27,946 nucleotides of DNA from a bacterium (GCA_025774405.1 JALGWB010000005.1:1-27946), one strand, 5' to 3'. Counted from the stretch's first letter, positions 7,426-14,934 are shown. Program-made: numbers and translations. The notes: generated by a model not told the origin, from the letters alone.

Positions 7426-8388
7426 ATGAAAGCAAGAATCCTTGTTGGAGTCGGACTTTCAATCGCCATCGTAGTCGGTCTCTTGAGGACTGTTCCACCC
7501 AGGGAGGTCCTGAGCCATCTGAGATCAGCCAACCTTGGCTATGTTGGACTGGCATGCCTTGTGAATTTCATAACCCTCGTGCTGAGATCGGAGCGATGGC
7601 GATTGCTGCTTTCCAGCTTCAAGCGTCTTCCATTGTGGACAGTTATGCGACCATATCTTGTCGGAATTGCAGTCAATTCGGTTCTACCATTTCGAACCGG
7701 TGAGGCAGTGCGAGCCTACGCCATCACAAGAAATGGTCTCGACACCACGCATGCGATCTCTACAGTTCTGGCCGATAGGAGCTTCGACGCCATTTCATTT
7801 GGAGCTCTTGTCATAATAGCAGCTCAATTGATCGAGCTGCCCGCTGCGATATCAGTCCGTACCTATGGGATTGCTCTTTCATCCGTAGCCCTCGTTGCTT
7901 CCTTCCCGATCGTTGCCAGGTTTGGAAGGGCGATGAGGCAAAAACAGGAAATTGCACATGGAGATGGCTTCCAGCAGCGAATTGCCAAACGCCTGGAGCC
8001 GCTGCTTACAGGCTATGCTTGCCTTTCGGGCAGGCAAGCGCTTGTCGGTGGCCTGCTCTCACTTGCCGCCTGGATAGCCCAGGTGGGAGTTGCTCTCCTG
8101 GTTGCCAGATCAGTTGATCTTGACCTGACTTTGCCAGCGGTTGTTGTCGCTGTCTCTGCCGTTAATGCTGTGGCTGCCTTTCCACTTACACCCGGGAACA
8201 TCGGTGTATTCCAGATTGCCTTCATGGTGGCACTTTCAGCTTATGGCATTGACAGAAATGCCGCAATTGCAGTGGCTACAATACTTCAGGTTGCACTTGT
8301 AGTGCCTGTCACAGCAGTAGGACTGATACTCTTGAATCGACATAACTATGAGATTGGGTTCGGTAGGTCGAGGACCAGCTCCTCATGA
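7426..8388 (+). CDS. UPF0104 / LPG-synthase-TM family integral membrane protein (flippase-like)
   Basis: About 320 residues with seven or eight hydrophobic segments, in the family of the membrane domain of MprF and of AglD-like proteins. Family marks include LRSERWRLLL near residue 48 and RTGEAVRAYAI near 84, plus a late PLTPGNIGVFQ motif. Such proteins are thought to flip lipids or take part in polyprenyl-linked glycan handling; the substrate here is unknown. I chose the ATG at 7426, not the in-frame TTG at 7387, because TTGGAG precedes it at good spacing and the next residues start the first helix. It follows the deacetylase fusion by 60 bases and is the last gene of the plus-strand polysaccharide cluster. 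Its stop overlaps the convergent DUF gene by 6 bases. Confidence 0.8.
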   Translation: MKARILVGVGLSIAIVVGLLRTVPPREVLSHLRSANLGYVGLACLVNFITLVLRSERWRLLLSSFKRLPLWTVMRPYLVGIAVNSVLPFRTGEAVRAYAITRNGLDTTHAISTVLADRSFDAISFGALVIIAAQLIELPAAISVRTYGIALSSVALVASFPIVARFGRAMRQKQEIAHGDGFQQRIAKRLEPLLTGYACLSGRQALVGGLLSLAAWIAQVGVALLVARSVDLDLTLPAVVVAVSAVNAVAAFPLTPGNIGVFQIAFMVALSAYGIDRNAAIAVATILQVALVVPVTAVGLILLNRHNYEIGFGRSRTSSS

Positions 8389-8820
8389 GAGGTGGTTTTT
8401 CAGGATCCTGTCAGCGCTGGCACCGATTCCGACTTCAGCAATAGCTGAGCGCACCACATAGACCCGGTCGTTATTGGACATCTCATCCGTTGGCATAACG
8501 AAGAAGCCGGAGCGGCGAGGGTCATAGGCAAGGGTATAACCAGTGAGGATCTCTCCATCGGAGAAGACAACAGCAATCTTGCGACCTTTGGCGGCAGGGG
8601 GCTTGGGTGGAAATTCCCTGGTCTCGGCATAGTCGGGCTTGCCGTCAAAACTCTTGACAAAGAAAATCGCCTTCAGGGTCTCCATCTGAATCTCAGTGAT
8701 CTCGCCGGATCCGAGAATTTCAAGATGGAATGTCGCCTTTCCGGGCACGAAATCCATGGTCGTTCCCTTGACAAGCCTGCCATCCTTATATCTGACGACC
8801 ACCTTATTGATCGAATTCAA
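8383..8820 (-). CDS. Small conserved protein, DUF6982-like
   Basis: A 145-residue soluble protein made of two similar beta-rich halves, each starting with a basic strand and a DGR/DGE turn: VVVRYKDGRLVKG near 7-19 and IAVVFSDGEILTGY near 81-94. The pattern LKAIFFVKSFDG in the middle and SNNDRVYVV near the end recalls DUF6982 proteins of delta-proteobacteria and candidate phyla; that assignment is from memory. No catalytic motif is visible and the function is unknown. The start is a TTG at 8820, fixed by the near-perfect AAGGAGGT eight bases upstream; no ATG is near. It is last in the rrf2-nifS-nadA-thiF run, 65 bases after thiF, and may be carried along rather than functionally linked. Confidence 0.7.
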   Translation of the reverse strand: MNSINKVVVRYKDGRLVKGTTMDFVPGKATFHLEILGSGEITEIQMETLKAIFFVKSFDGKPDYAETREFPPKPPAAKGRKIAVVFSDGEILTGYTLAYDPRRSGFFVMPTDEMSNNDRVYVVRSAIAEVGIGASADRILKNHLS

Positions 8821-8885
8821 TACGCTTACCTCCTTCTAGCCCATAAGATCGGCAAAGACAAGCGTGAACTTGAATGCTTATCGAT

Positions 8886-9884
8886 CTAGGTGCTTAGAAG
8901 CCTCTTGAGGTGTTCCTCAGCCTGAGTGGTATCACTCGCACCGGTGACCAGTACCCTACCATCTCGAAAAATCGCAAAACGTGTACCCTCACTCTCAATG
9001 ACGAGGGCTCCCTTCGCAGTCTCATCGGCCTCGTCGGCCAATCTTTCCCACACAGCCTCGAAGTCAACACTTTCGGGAAGATCCAGGTCAATCACGCCAT
9101 CAGGCCGTCTTGGAGAACTGTGCCAGGTGGCGGATCCGCAGAGGAATTCGAAAATGCCCTTACCACAGGTTAGACACCCGGCATGCTTGCTCACCTCAAC
9201 CGTTTCCCAGATGTTTCTTGCCCCATCGAAGTGGATCATACGCTGATCGACAGGGTCAGGATCGACAAGCAGTTTTATCGCCTCCATAGCTTCGAGGCAA
9301 CCGACGACACCGGCAACCGGACCGAGTATTGGCAATGGCTCATGCTGTGCTGCAAAGCGTGCAAATGCATCACCAACAACGCACCTGTAGCAAGCTTTAT
9401 CCCTATCAGGAAAGGGAATAACCATGCCACTTGTCGAAAAACAAGCTCCATGGATCCAGGGGAGGTTGTACTTCACCGCCACCTCATTGATGAGCATCCT
9501 CGTTGCGAAATTATCCGAACAGTCCAGGACCAAATCCACTCCATCTATGAGTTCAGTTGCTGATGCCGGATTGAACTCAGCAGCTATCGGTTCAATTTCA
9601 ACCTCAGCATTGCAGGCTCTCAATCTGCGTGCAGCGATGACCACCTTAAGATGCAAACCCCCTGTGTCTTCCTCATAGTAGTGGATCTGCCGATGAAGGT
9701 CAGTCAAGGAAACAACATCGGCATCAACCAATCTCATCCTGCCGACACCAGCTCTTGCAAGAAATGCGGAGCAGCTGCAACCAACTCCCCCGCAACCGAT
9801 TATCAGGACTGAGCTCCTGCTCAAAGCGCTTTGTCCGGCTTTCCCAAACCAGGATATGATTTCCTGCCGAAGGTAACGGCTCAA
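8886..9884 (-). CDS. ThiF/MoeB/HesA family E1-like adenylyltransferase
   Basis: A 332-residue E1-like enzyme that would adenylate the C-terminal glycine of a ubiquitin-like sulfur carrier (ThiS or MoaD type). The nucleotide site GCGGVG is at 30-35, DCSDN at 121-125, and the structural zinc pairs are CYRC (165-168) and CLTC (237-240). Residues about 260-332 form the alpha/beta tail with FRDGRVLVTG seen in many ThiF-family proteins. I see no cysteine at the place of E. coli ThiF Cys184: the stretch 169-194 has none. The start is TTG at 9884, supported by the family N-terminus RYxRQ and by AGGGG upstream. Ten bases separate it from nadA. The nearby cysteine desulfurase could supply sulfur, but no carrier-protein gene is in the window, so thiamine, molybdopterin or another product cannot be decided. 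Confidence 0.85.
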   Translation of the reverse strand: MSRYLRQEIISWFGKAGQSALSRSSVLIIGCGGVGCSCSAFLARAGVGRMRLVDADVVSLTDLHRQIHYYEEDTGGLHLKVVIAARRLRACNAEVEIEPIAAEFNPASATELIDGVDLVLDCSDNFATRMLINEVAVKYNLPWIHGACFSTSGMVIPFPDRDKACYRCVVGDAFARFAAQHEPLPILGPVAGVVGCLEAMEAIKLLVDPDPVDQRMIHFDGARNIWETVEVSKHAGCLTCGKGIFEFLCGSATWHSSPRRPDGVIDLDLPESVDFEAVWERLADEADETAKGALVIESEGTRFAIFRDGRVLVTGASDTTQAEEHLKRLLST

Positions 9885-9894
9885 GGTCGCGCCC

Positions 9895-10815
9895 CTATGC
9901 GGTGAGCGAGATCATACGTTGAAGCGAATTTCGGGCATTATCCATTATCTCAGGATCGATCTTGATCTCATATATCTCTTCAACGAGTGATCTATAAACA
10001 TCTTCCAATCTGATCTTTTTCATATTGAAGCAGAAATGAGCAATGCCAGCTGAGAAGAAGCGTTTCTCCGGCATTTCCTTGCGCATCCTCTCAATCAAGC
10101 CCTCTTCGGTAGCGATTATGAATTCCCCGGCAGGCGAAGACCTGGCATACCTGAGCATGCCACTTGTTGAAAGAATCTCATCAGCCTGGTCAGCAACTTC
10201 GGGATCGCATTCAGGATGAACGAGCACAATGGCATCGGGATGCGCTTCCCTTGAAAGTTCTATGTCTTCGGGTCTGAACCTCGTATGAACATAACAATAG
10301 CCATCATAGGGTATTATCTCGGTGTTCACCTGCTTGCTCACGAATGATGCAAGATTGCGATCCGGTGTGAAGATTACACGTTTGGCATCGAGGTTCCTGA
10401 CGATCTCAACAGCATTTGCAGATGTACAGCAAACATCAGTCTCAGCCTTCACATCAGCATTGGTGTTGACATAGGAACAGACAACAGCATCAGGATATCT
10501 AGCTTTGAGCTCGATTACATCATCCCTGGTTATCATATCAGCCATCGGACAACCTGCATCAGGACGGGGTATCAGCACTTTTGCCTCAGGATTGAGAATT
10601 TTTGCGGTTTCGGCCATGAAGCGTACACCACAGAAAACGATCAATGGCTTGCTGATCTCAGTTGCCTTGCGCGCCAGTTCAAGTGAATCACCTATGAAAT
10701 CACCCACTTCCTGAACTGGCATAACCTGGTAGTTATGAACAAGGATTAGAGCATTCCTGGCACGTTTTAGGTCGAGGATCTTAGCCTGGAGCTCTTTCCT
10801 ATCCATTGGGTTCAC
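9895..10815 (-). CDS. nadA: Quinolinate synthase NadA
   Basis: Condenses iminoaspartate with dihydroxyacetone phosphate to quinolinate in de novo NAD synthesis, using an oxygen-sensitive [4Fe-4S] cluster. The 306-residue length and motifs fit the family: HNYQ at 27-30, GDSLELA at 42-48, and the three cluster cysteines C89 (GCPMADM), C174 (GYCYVH) and C262 (FCFNMKK). FCFNMKK differs slightly from the more usual CPNMK form. The start is a GTG at 10815 overlapping the TGA of nifS by four bases, so translation is probably coupled; an ATG lies three codons on. Placement right after a cysteine desulfurase suggests dedicated cluster supply, as with nifS next to the nad genes in Bacillus subtilis. 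NadB and NadC are not in the window. Confidence 0.95.
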   Translation of the reverse strand: MNPMDRKELQAKILDLKRARNALILVHNYQVMPVQEVGDFIGDSLELARKATEISKPLIVFCGVRFMAETAKILNPEAKVLIPRPDAGCPMADMITRDDVIELKARYPDAVVCSYVNTNADVKAETDVCCTSANAVEIVRNLDAKRVIFTPDRNLASFVSKQVNTEIIPYDGYCYVHTRFRPEDIELSREAHPDAIVLVHPECDPEVADQADEILSTSGMLRYARSSPAGEFIIATEEGLIERMRKEMPEKRFFSAGIAHFCFNMKKIRLEDVYRSLVEEIYEIKIDPEIMDNARNSLQRMISLTA

Positions 10816-11969
10816 GGAGCTGACTTCCTGGGGAAGGCAGACATCTCCCGTAGCTTGGCAACCACCGGCGGTAACACTTCAATCACCTTCTCGATGTCCT
10901 CTTCGGTGTTACTGCGCCCAAGACTGAATCGAAGGCTACCGTGTGCTATCTCTGGACTTATGCCCATTGCCAGGAGCACGTGCGAGGGTTCAAGTGAACC
11001 TGAGGTACATGCTGAACCTGAAGAGGCTGCTATACCGTGGAAGTCGAGATTGAGGAGCATTGCCTCGCCTTCGACATACTTGACACATACGTTGCAAATC
11101 GAATAGAGGCGCCTGTCGCGGCTCCCATTGAAAATAACATCACTTATGCGCTCAGCGATGCCAGCCTCAAGCCTGTCACGGAGCTTACGGATCCTTTCAT
11201 GCTCTTCCTGCATCTCCGCAAGGGCTATCTCAGCCGCCCTGCCCAACCCAACAATTCCGGCTACATTCTCCGTTCCAGCCCGCTTCCCCCACTCCTGATG
11301 TCCACCATGCATGAAGGTTTCAATCTTCAGCCCCTTGCGTATGTAAAGACATCCGACTCCCTTTGGTGCATAGAACTTATGACCTGACAGTGAAAGCAGA
11401 TCGATACCCATCTTATCGACGTCTATCTCAAGCTTGCCAGCTGTCTGAACCGCATCTGTATGAAAAATGATATTGTGTTCATGTGCAATACTGGCAATTT
11501 CCTCGATTGGCTGAATCGTACCAACCTCATTGTTGGCATGCATTATGGTTATCAAGGTGGTGTCCTTGCGGATCGCTTGCCTCACACTGTCCGGATCAAC
11601 GACTCCATCTTGCCCTACACCAATGTAGGTAGCATCGAAGCCGTGTTTTTCAAGCCATTTGACAACCTTGAGCACAGCTGGATGCTCTATGGCAGAGGTG
11701 ATAATATGCCCTTTCCGATGCAAACCCGCTATACCCTTTATGGCCGTATTGTTGGCCTCAGTGCCTCCACTGGTAAAGATGATCTCCTTCGGTCTGGCAC
11801 CGATAAGGTGAGCCACCTTCTCCCGAGCATCCTCAACAGCTCTTCTTGCCTCCTGCCCTGCCCTGTACACCGACGAAGGATTGCAGAAGTCGGATTCAAG
11901 ATAGGGTCTCATGGCATCAAGAACTCTACTATCGAGGGGCGTCGTGGCACTGTGGTCAAGGTATATCAT
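10812..11969 (-). CDS. nifS: Cysteine desulfurase, NifS/IscS family
   Basis: A PLP enzyme that turns cysteine into alanine and a protein-bound persulfide for Fe-S clusters and other sulfur products. In its 385 residues the PLP lysine is K198 in SGHKFYAPKG, the PLP contact His95 is in SAIEHPAVLK, and the catalytic loop SSGSACTSG carries Cys321. The short loop and overall length fit the IscS/NifS (class I) type. The ATG at 11969 follows AAGGAGGT, one of the best ribosome binding sites in the window. It sits four bases after rrf2 and overlaps nadA by four, so rrf2, nifS and nadA form one transcription and translation unit. No iscU or nifU scaffold gene is present here. Confidence 0.95.
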   Translation of the reverse strand: MIYLDHSATTPLDSRVLDAMRPYLESDFCNPSSVYRAGQEARRAVEDAREKVAHLIGARPKEIIFTSGGTEANNTAIKGIAGLHRKGHIITSAIEHPAVLKVVKWLEKHGFDATYIGVGQDGVVDPDSVRQAIRKDTTLITIMHANNEVGTIQPIEEIASIAHEHNIIFHTDAVQTAGKLEIDVDKMGIDLLSLSGHKFYAPKGVGCLYIRKGLKIETFMHGGHQEWGKRAGTENVAGIVGLGRAAEIALAEMQEEHERIRKLRDRLEAGIAERISDVIFNGSRDRRLYSICNVCVKYVEGEAMLLNLDFHGIAASSGSACTSGSLEPSHVLLAMGISPEIAHGSLRFSLGRSNTEEDIEKVIEVLPPVVAKLREMSAFPRKSAP

Positions 11970-11973
11970 GCCC

Positions 11974-12399
11974 CTACCTCCTTCCCCTCAGGGATCGCTG
12001 ATAACTCACCATCTCGCCGACAGAGGTCTCTCTGAGGATTTGGGCAAGCTCCTCACTAAGCCGCTGCCAGATCAGCTGAGCCGCACAGGCACCACTCCGT
12101 TCACAATAAGAAGCCGAACGGATACATGGCACAAGCTTAACTGACACATCAAGAGCGTCATAGATTTCGAGTAAATTGATCTCATCAGGCGGACGGCTGA
12201 GCGTGTAGCCTCCGTGAATGCCAGCATGACCTTTGACGATCCCAGCACGCTGAAGGCGGTTCATGAGCTGCTTGGCATATTTTGGCGAGATATCCTGGGC
12301 ATTGGCAATTGCCCTTATCGAAATCGGACGCTGATCACCGCGCTCAGCGAGTTCCACAATGGCTCGAACTGCATATCTCACCCTCGTGGGTAGTTTCAT
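11974..12399 (-). CDS. Rrf2 family transcriptional regulator, IscR-like
   Basis: A 141-residue winged-helix regulator. The N-terminal helix-turn-helix (about 1-70) shows the family pattern: the recognition region SPKYAKQLMNRLQRAGIV at 38-55 and the wing HGGYTLSRP at 62-70. Three cysteines, C92, C99 and C105, lie in the loop where IscR binds its [2Fe-2S] cluster (C92, C98, C104 in E. coli), with slightly different spacing, so Fe-S or nitric-oxide sensing is plausible. It heads the operon that makes cysteine desulfurase and the Fe-S enzyme NadA, as IscR heads isc, and probably represses its own promoter at 12435-12463. I could not find a clear IscR-type operator. Confidence 0.92.
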   Translation of the reverse strand: MKLPTRVRYAVRAIVELAERGDQRPISIRAIANAQDISPKYAKQLMNRLQRAGIVKGHAGIHGGYTLSRPPDEINLLEIYDALDVSVKLVPCIRSASYCERSGACAAQLIWQRLSEELAQILRETSVGEMVSYQRSLRGRR

Positions 12400-12434
12400 T
12401 TGAGCCTCCGATTGGTAATCAAAGCCCTCACCTT

Positions 12435-12463
12435 AATATAGCCCTGTTGCGGACTAATTTCAA
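12435..12463 (-). promoter_or_regulatory. Sigma-70 promoter of the rrf2-nifS-nadA-thiF operon
   Basis: On the minus strand, TTGAAA (12463-12458), a 17-base spacer and TATATT (12440-12435) make a near-consensus promoter. Transcription would begin near 12428, about 29 bases before the rrf2 ATG. An inverted repeat, CTGGGAC at 12470-12476 and GTCCCAG at 12501-12507, lies just upstream of the -35 box. Confidence 0.65.
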
Positions 12464-12517
12464 CCCATCCTGGGACTGAGAAGATCACACCTCCCTGGCT
12501 GTCCCAGTTGTCAAAAC

Positions 12518-13942
12518 CTATTTCAATCTGATGATCTTGCGCATTGTCTGCCTCTGTCCCATCACAAGCCTGCAGAAGTAGATGCCACCCCCAACCGGAG
12601 AGCCATCATCACCCTTGCCATCCCAGATTATGCTATGCATGCCTGCTTCACAAGCCCCACTTATGAGTGTCCGAACCTTTCGACCTCTGACATCGTAAAT
12701 GTCTAGGTTGACATTGCAGGCTTTGGGAAGTGAAAACGGTATCAGTGCTGTCTCACTGAAGGGATTCGGTTCTGGAGACCCGAGCGTGAACCAGCGGGTT
12801 GATGACTCGGGACGATAGCCAGCCCCTTCGAGCGTCACTGTGAATGTATCGATCACCGTGCCGGTTCGGGTGGTGGCTGTAAAGTGACAAACTCCTCCAG
12901 CGATTGCAAGCTTGCAGTAATTGTAAGCCTTGATTGCATAGACCACATTGGGATAGGAAGGGTTGGGCGTATATAGTGGAGCGCCGCCTCCACCGGTGGT
13001 GACGTGGTGGATACCATTCACAACTGCACGCGCATAGTAATGATTGTGACCGGCGAAGACAATTGGCACACCGTATGTTTCGCATAACGGCTGGATATAG
13101 TTCTGGACGCTTGAGTTGTTTGGATGTCCACCTGCTGACCAGCCTGGTTCATGGAGAATAATGAACTTCCACGGCTTGGGTGTCATAGCGAGGTCATCCT
13201 CAAGCCACTGCAGCTGAGTTGAACCAGGTCCATAGGGCGTGTATTGATCAACTACCGCAAAATGGGCTGGTCCGTAGTCGAAAGACCAGTAGCGGCCATT
13301 GACAAAAGGATAGGGAAAATACTTGACAAACAATACACCTGAACCTTCATGGTTTCCCATGGCAGCCTGATAGGGCATGTTTCTGAGCAGGCCTGAGATA
13401 TCGCCATATGTCGCATCAAAGAACTCATCATCCCAGTCCACTTCGATGTCTCCATCGGTTACCAGATCGCCAACCGCCATCACAACCGTCTGGAGCCGCT
13501 GATCAGCCGTGTACTCGGAATTTATGGCCCGAGCCACAAGGTTGTGGTCTGCAGGATATGTCCTCGTATCTCCGTAGACGAAGAAATTCACATCTGTTGC
13601 CTCATCAGGCGGTGCGGCCCTGAATCTACCGGGATAGTCAGTCCCGGCTGCTTCAACGTTGTAGTAATAGATCTCACCCGGATCTAGACCACCAATCGTG
13701 TATCTGTGGATGTGATCCGATGTTATCTCGGCACTCAACGCACTGCCTGAGGAATACGTTGTGTCTGTCCCCCACTCAACAAGGCAAGTCTCAGCCAGAT
13801 TGAGCTGCCAGATAATCTTCATCTGTGTATTCACACCCTCATAGATGAGATATGGACCTTTACGCATTACCTCGGCATCGACTGCCACCAGACTGGAACC
13901 GAGGCCCATCACAAGGATCATCAAAGCCAGCTTCTTCGCCAT
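12518..13942 (-). CDS. Secreted purple-acid-phosphatase-like metallophosphoesterase with FlgD/T9SS-like tail
   Basis: A 474-residue exported phosphoesterase. Residues 1-23 are a signal peptide ending in AVDA. About 25-110 is a fibronectin-III-like domain of the purple acid phosphatase N-terminal type. The metallophosphoesterase core follows, with GDTR (124-127), GDL (158-160), GNHE (196-199), His264 in LHEPGWS, and GHNH (298-301). This is the full metal-ligand set, so the enzyme should be active on a phosphate ester outside the cytoplasm. Residues about 388-474 (PEPNPF, then VNLDIYDVRGRKVRTL, WDGKGDDG, GGGIYF) match the FlgD-like/type IX secretion sorting domain of FCB bacteria. I prefer the ATG at 13942 over the TTG at 13954, because the signal peptide then starts MAKK. 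It is preceded by tRNA-Glu and followed by the rrf2 operon. Confidence 0.85.
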   Translation of the reverse strand: MAKKLALMILVMGLGSSLVAVDAEVMRKGPYLIYEGVNTQMKIIWQLNLAETCLVEWGTDTTYSSGSALSAEITSDHIHRYTIGGLDPGEIYYYNVEAAGTDYPGRFRAAPPDEATDVNFFVYGDTRTYPADHNLVARAINSEYTADQRLQTVVMAVGDLVTDGDIEVDWDDEFFDATYGDISGLLRNMPYQAAMGNHEGSGVLFVKYFPYPFVNGRYWSFDYGPAHFAVVDQYTPYGPGSTQLQWLEDDLAMTPKPWKFIILHEPGWSAGGHPNNSSVQNYIQPLCETYGVPIVFAGHNHYYARAVVNGIHHVTTGGGGAPLYTPNPSYPNVVYAIKAYNYCKLAIAGGVCHFTATTRTGTVIDTFTVTLEGAGYRPESSTRWFTLGSPEPNPFSETALIPFSLPKACNVNLDIYDVRGRKVRTLISGACEAGMHSIIWDGKGDDGSPVGGGIYFCRLVMGQRQTMRKIIRLK

Positions 13943-13980
13943 CTCGCTCACCAACCCCTTCTGGCATCCGAGGATGCTAT

Positions 13981-14009
13981 CCTGTAACAGTTAAAGGGGG
14001 CAGTGTCAA
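13981..14009 (-). promoter_or_regulatory. Possible promoter of the phosphoesterase, inside the tRNA terminator hairpin
   Basis: On the minus strand a perfect TTGACA (14009-14004) lies in the loop of the hairpin after tRNA-Glu. Seventeen bases on is TACAGG (13986-13981), preceded by TG at the extended -10 position. The -10 hexamer is weak. Transcription would start near 13974, some 32 bases before the phosphoesterase ATG. Confidence 0.4.
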
Positions 14010-14023
14010 TCCTGCCCCCCTTT
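13993..14023 (-). terminator. Hairpin directly after tRNA-Glu, probable terminator
   Basis: AAAGGGGGCAG (13993-14003) pairs with CTGCCCCCCTTT (14012-14023), giving an 11-base-pair GC-rich stem with one extra C and an 8-base loop. It begins at the very 3' end of the tRNA gene. The run of T after it on the minus strand is short (TTTAACTGTT), so termination may be incomplete. Confidence 0.45.
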
Positions 14024-14100
14024 GGTGTCCCCGACGGGATTCGAACCCGTGTTGCCGCCGTGAAAGGGCGATGTCCTAGACCGGGCTAGACGACGGGGAC
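14023..14100 (-). tRNA. tRNA-Glu, anticodon TTC, CCA encoded
   Basis: Read on the minus strand, the acceptor 5' arm GTCCCCG pairs with CGGGGAC, followed by the discriminator A and an encoded CCA (14025-14023). The T arm has GGGTTCGAATCCC. The anticodon loop CTTTCAC gives TTC (14064-14062), for glutamate. Length is 75 bases plus CCA. It starts only 36 bases after the stop of the enoyl-CoA hydratase gene on the same strand, with no clear promoter in the gap, so it may be read from that operon or from a promoter inside the hydratase gene. Confidence 0.95.
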
Positions 14101-14136
14101 AATGCCTAACCTCACTCAAGAGCTTCTTCCTTACGA

Positions 14137-14919
14137 CTACTTACCTTTGAACCCGGGCTTGCGTTTCTCAAGGAATGCTGAGACCCCCTCTTTCACATCC
14201 TCGGACCCAAAGACCAGACCAAAAAGGTCCGCTTCAAGTGCCAGCCCGTCATCAAGACTACCGTTGAGACCACGGTCAACGGCTTCCAAACAATATCTTA
14301 TAGCCAGCGGGGCTTGCTTGGCAATAGCCTTGGCAATCTTTTCGCATTCCTCCTTAAGGCTTGCCTGGGGAACAACCTTATTCACCAATCCAATTTGTTC
14401 AGCCCTGGCAGCATCAATGTGCTGCCCCGTCAGTATCATCTCATATGCTCTGCCTTTACCGACGAGCCTCGGAAGGCGCTGAGTGCCACCGTAACCCGGG
14501 ATTAGACCAAGTCCAACCTCTGGTTGCCCGATGCGTGCATTTTCAGATGCTATCCTGATCGTGCAGGCCATGGCGATCTCACAACCACCACCCAGGGCAT
14601 AGCCGTTGATGGCAGCAATAACCGGTTTCCCGAGCCGCTCTATCAGATTGAGGAGTTTTTGGCCACGCATGGCATACTGTCTGGCACCATCAGGACTGAG
14701 GTTCTGAAACTCCTTGATGTCTGCACCAGCGACGAAAGACTTTTCACCACTGCCAGTCAGAATCACCACCCTCACATCATCGTCATTTGCCATCTCTTCA
14801 AATGCAGCCACAAGCTCGAGCACGGTCTTGACATTGAGCGCATTAAGCACCTTTGGTCGGTTGATGGTTATGTAGCCTATCGGCATCTTCTTCTCGACCA
14901 GGATGTTCTCATAAGGCAT
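14137..14919 (-). CDS. Enoyl-CoA hydratase (crotonase family)
   Basis: Adds water to 2-enoyl-CoA to give 3-hydroxyacyl-CoA; cytoplasmic, acting in fatty acid, branched-chain amino acid or butyrate pathways. The 260 residues carry the complete crotonase signature. The oxyanion-hole stretch AGADIKE is at 65-70, and the two catalytic glutamates are E114 in GGGCEIAMAC and E134 in GQPEVGLGLIPGYGGTQ. Having both favours a true hydratase over other crotonase activities. The ATG at 14919 follows GGAGGGAGGT. It is third in the run leucine dehydrogenase, butyrate kinase, hydratase, 15 bases after the kinase gene, which suggests short-chain substrates such as crotonyl- or tiglyl-CoA. Confidence 0.9.
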   Translation of the reverse strand: MPYENILVEKKMPIGYITINRPKVLNALNVKTVLELVAAFEEMANDDDVRVVILTGSGEKSFVAGADIKEFQNLSPDGARQYAMRGQKLLNLIERLGKPVIAAINGYALGGGCEIAMACTIRIASENARIGQPEVGLGLIPGYGGTQRLPRLVGKGRAYEMILTGQHIDAARAEQIGLVNKVVPQASLKEECEKIAKAIAKQAPLAIRYCLEAVDRGLNGSLDDGLALEADLFGLVFGSEDVKEGVSAFLEKRKPGFKGK

Positions 14920-14934
14920 CTTATGACCTCCCTC

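Noticed and set aside
11460..12035. 191-residue open frame on the plus strand
   Set aside because: Antisense to nifS and the end of rrf2; both of those have complete motifs.
12470..12507. Intrinsic terminator for the phosphoesterase gene
   Set aside because: The loop of 24 bases is long for a terminator and no run of T follows on the minus strand.
12400..12517. An IscR-type operator near the rrf2 promoter
   Set aside because: I looked for type 1 and type 2 IscR-like patterns and found none convincing; only the inverted repeat at 12470-12507 stood out.
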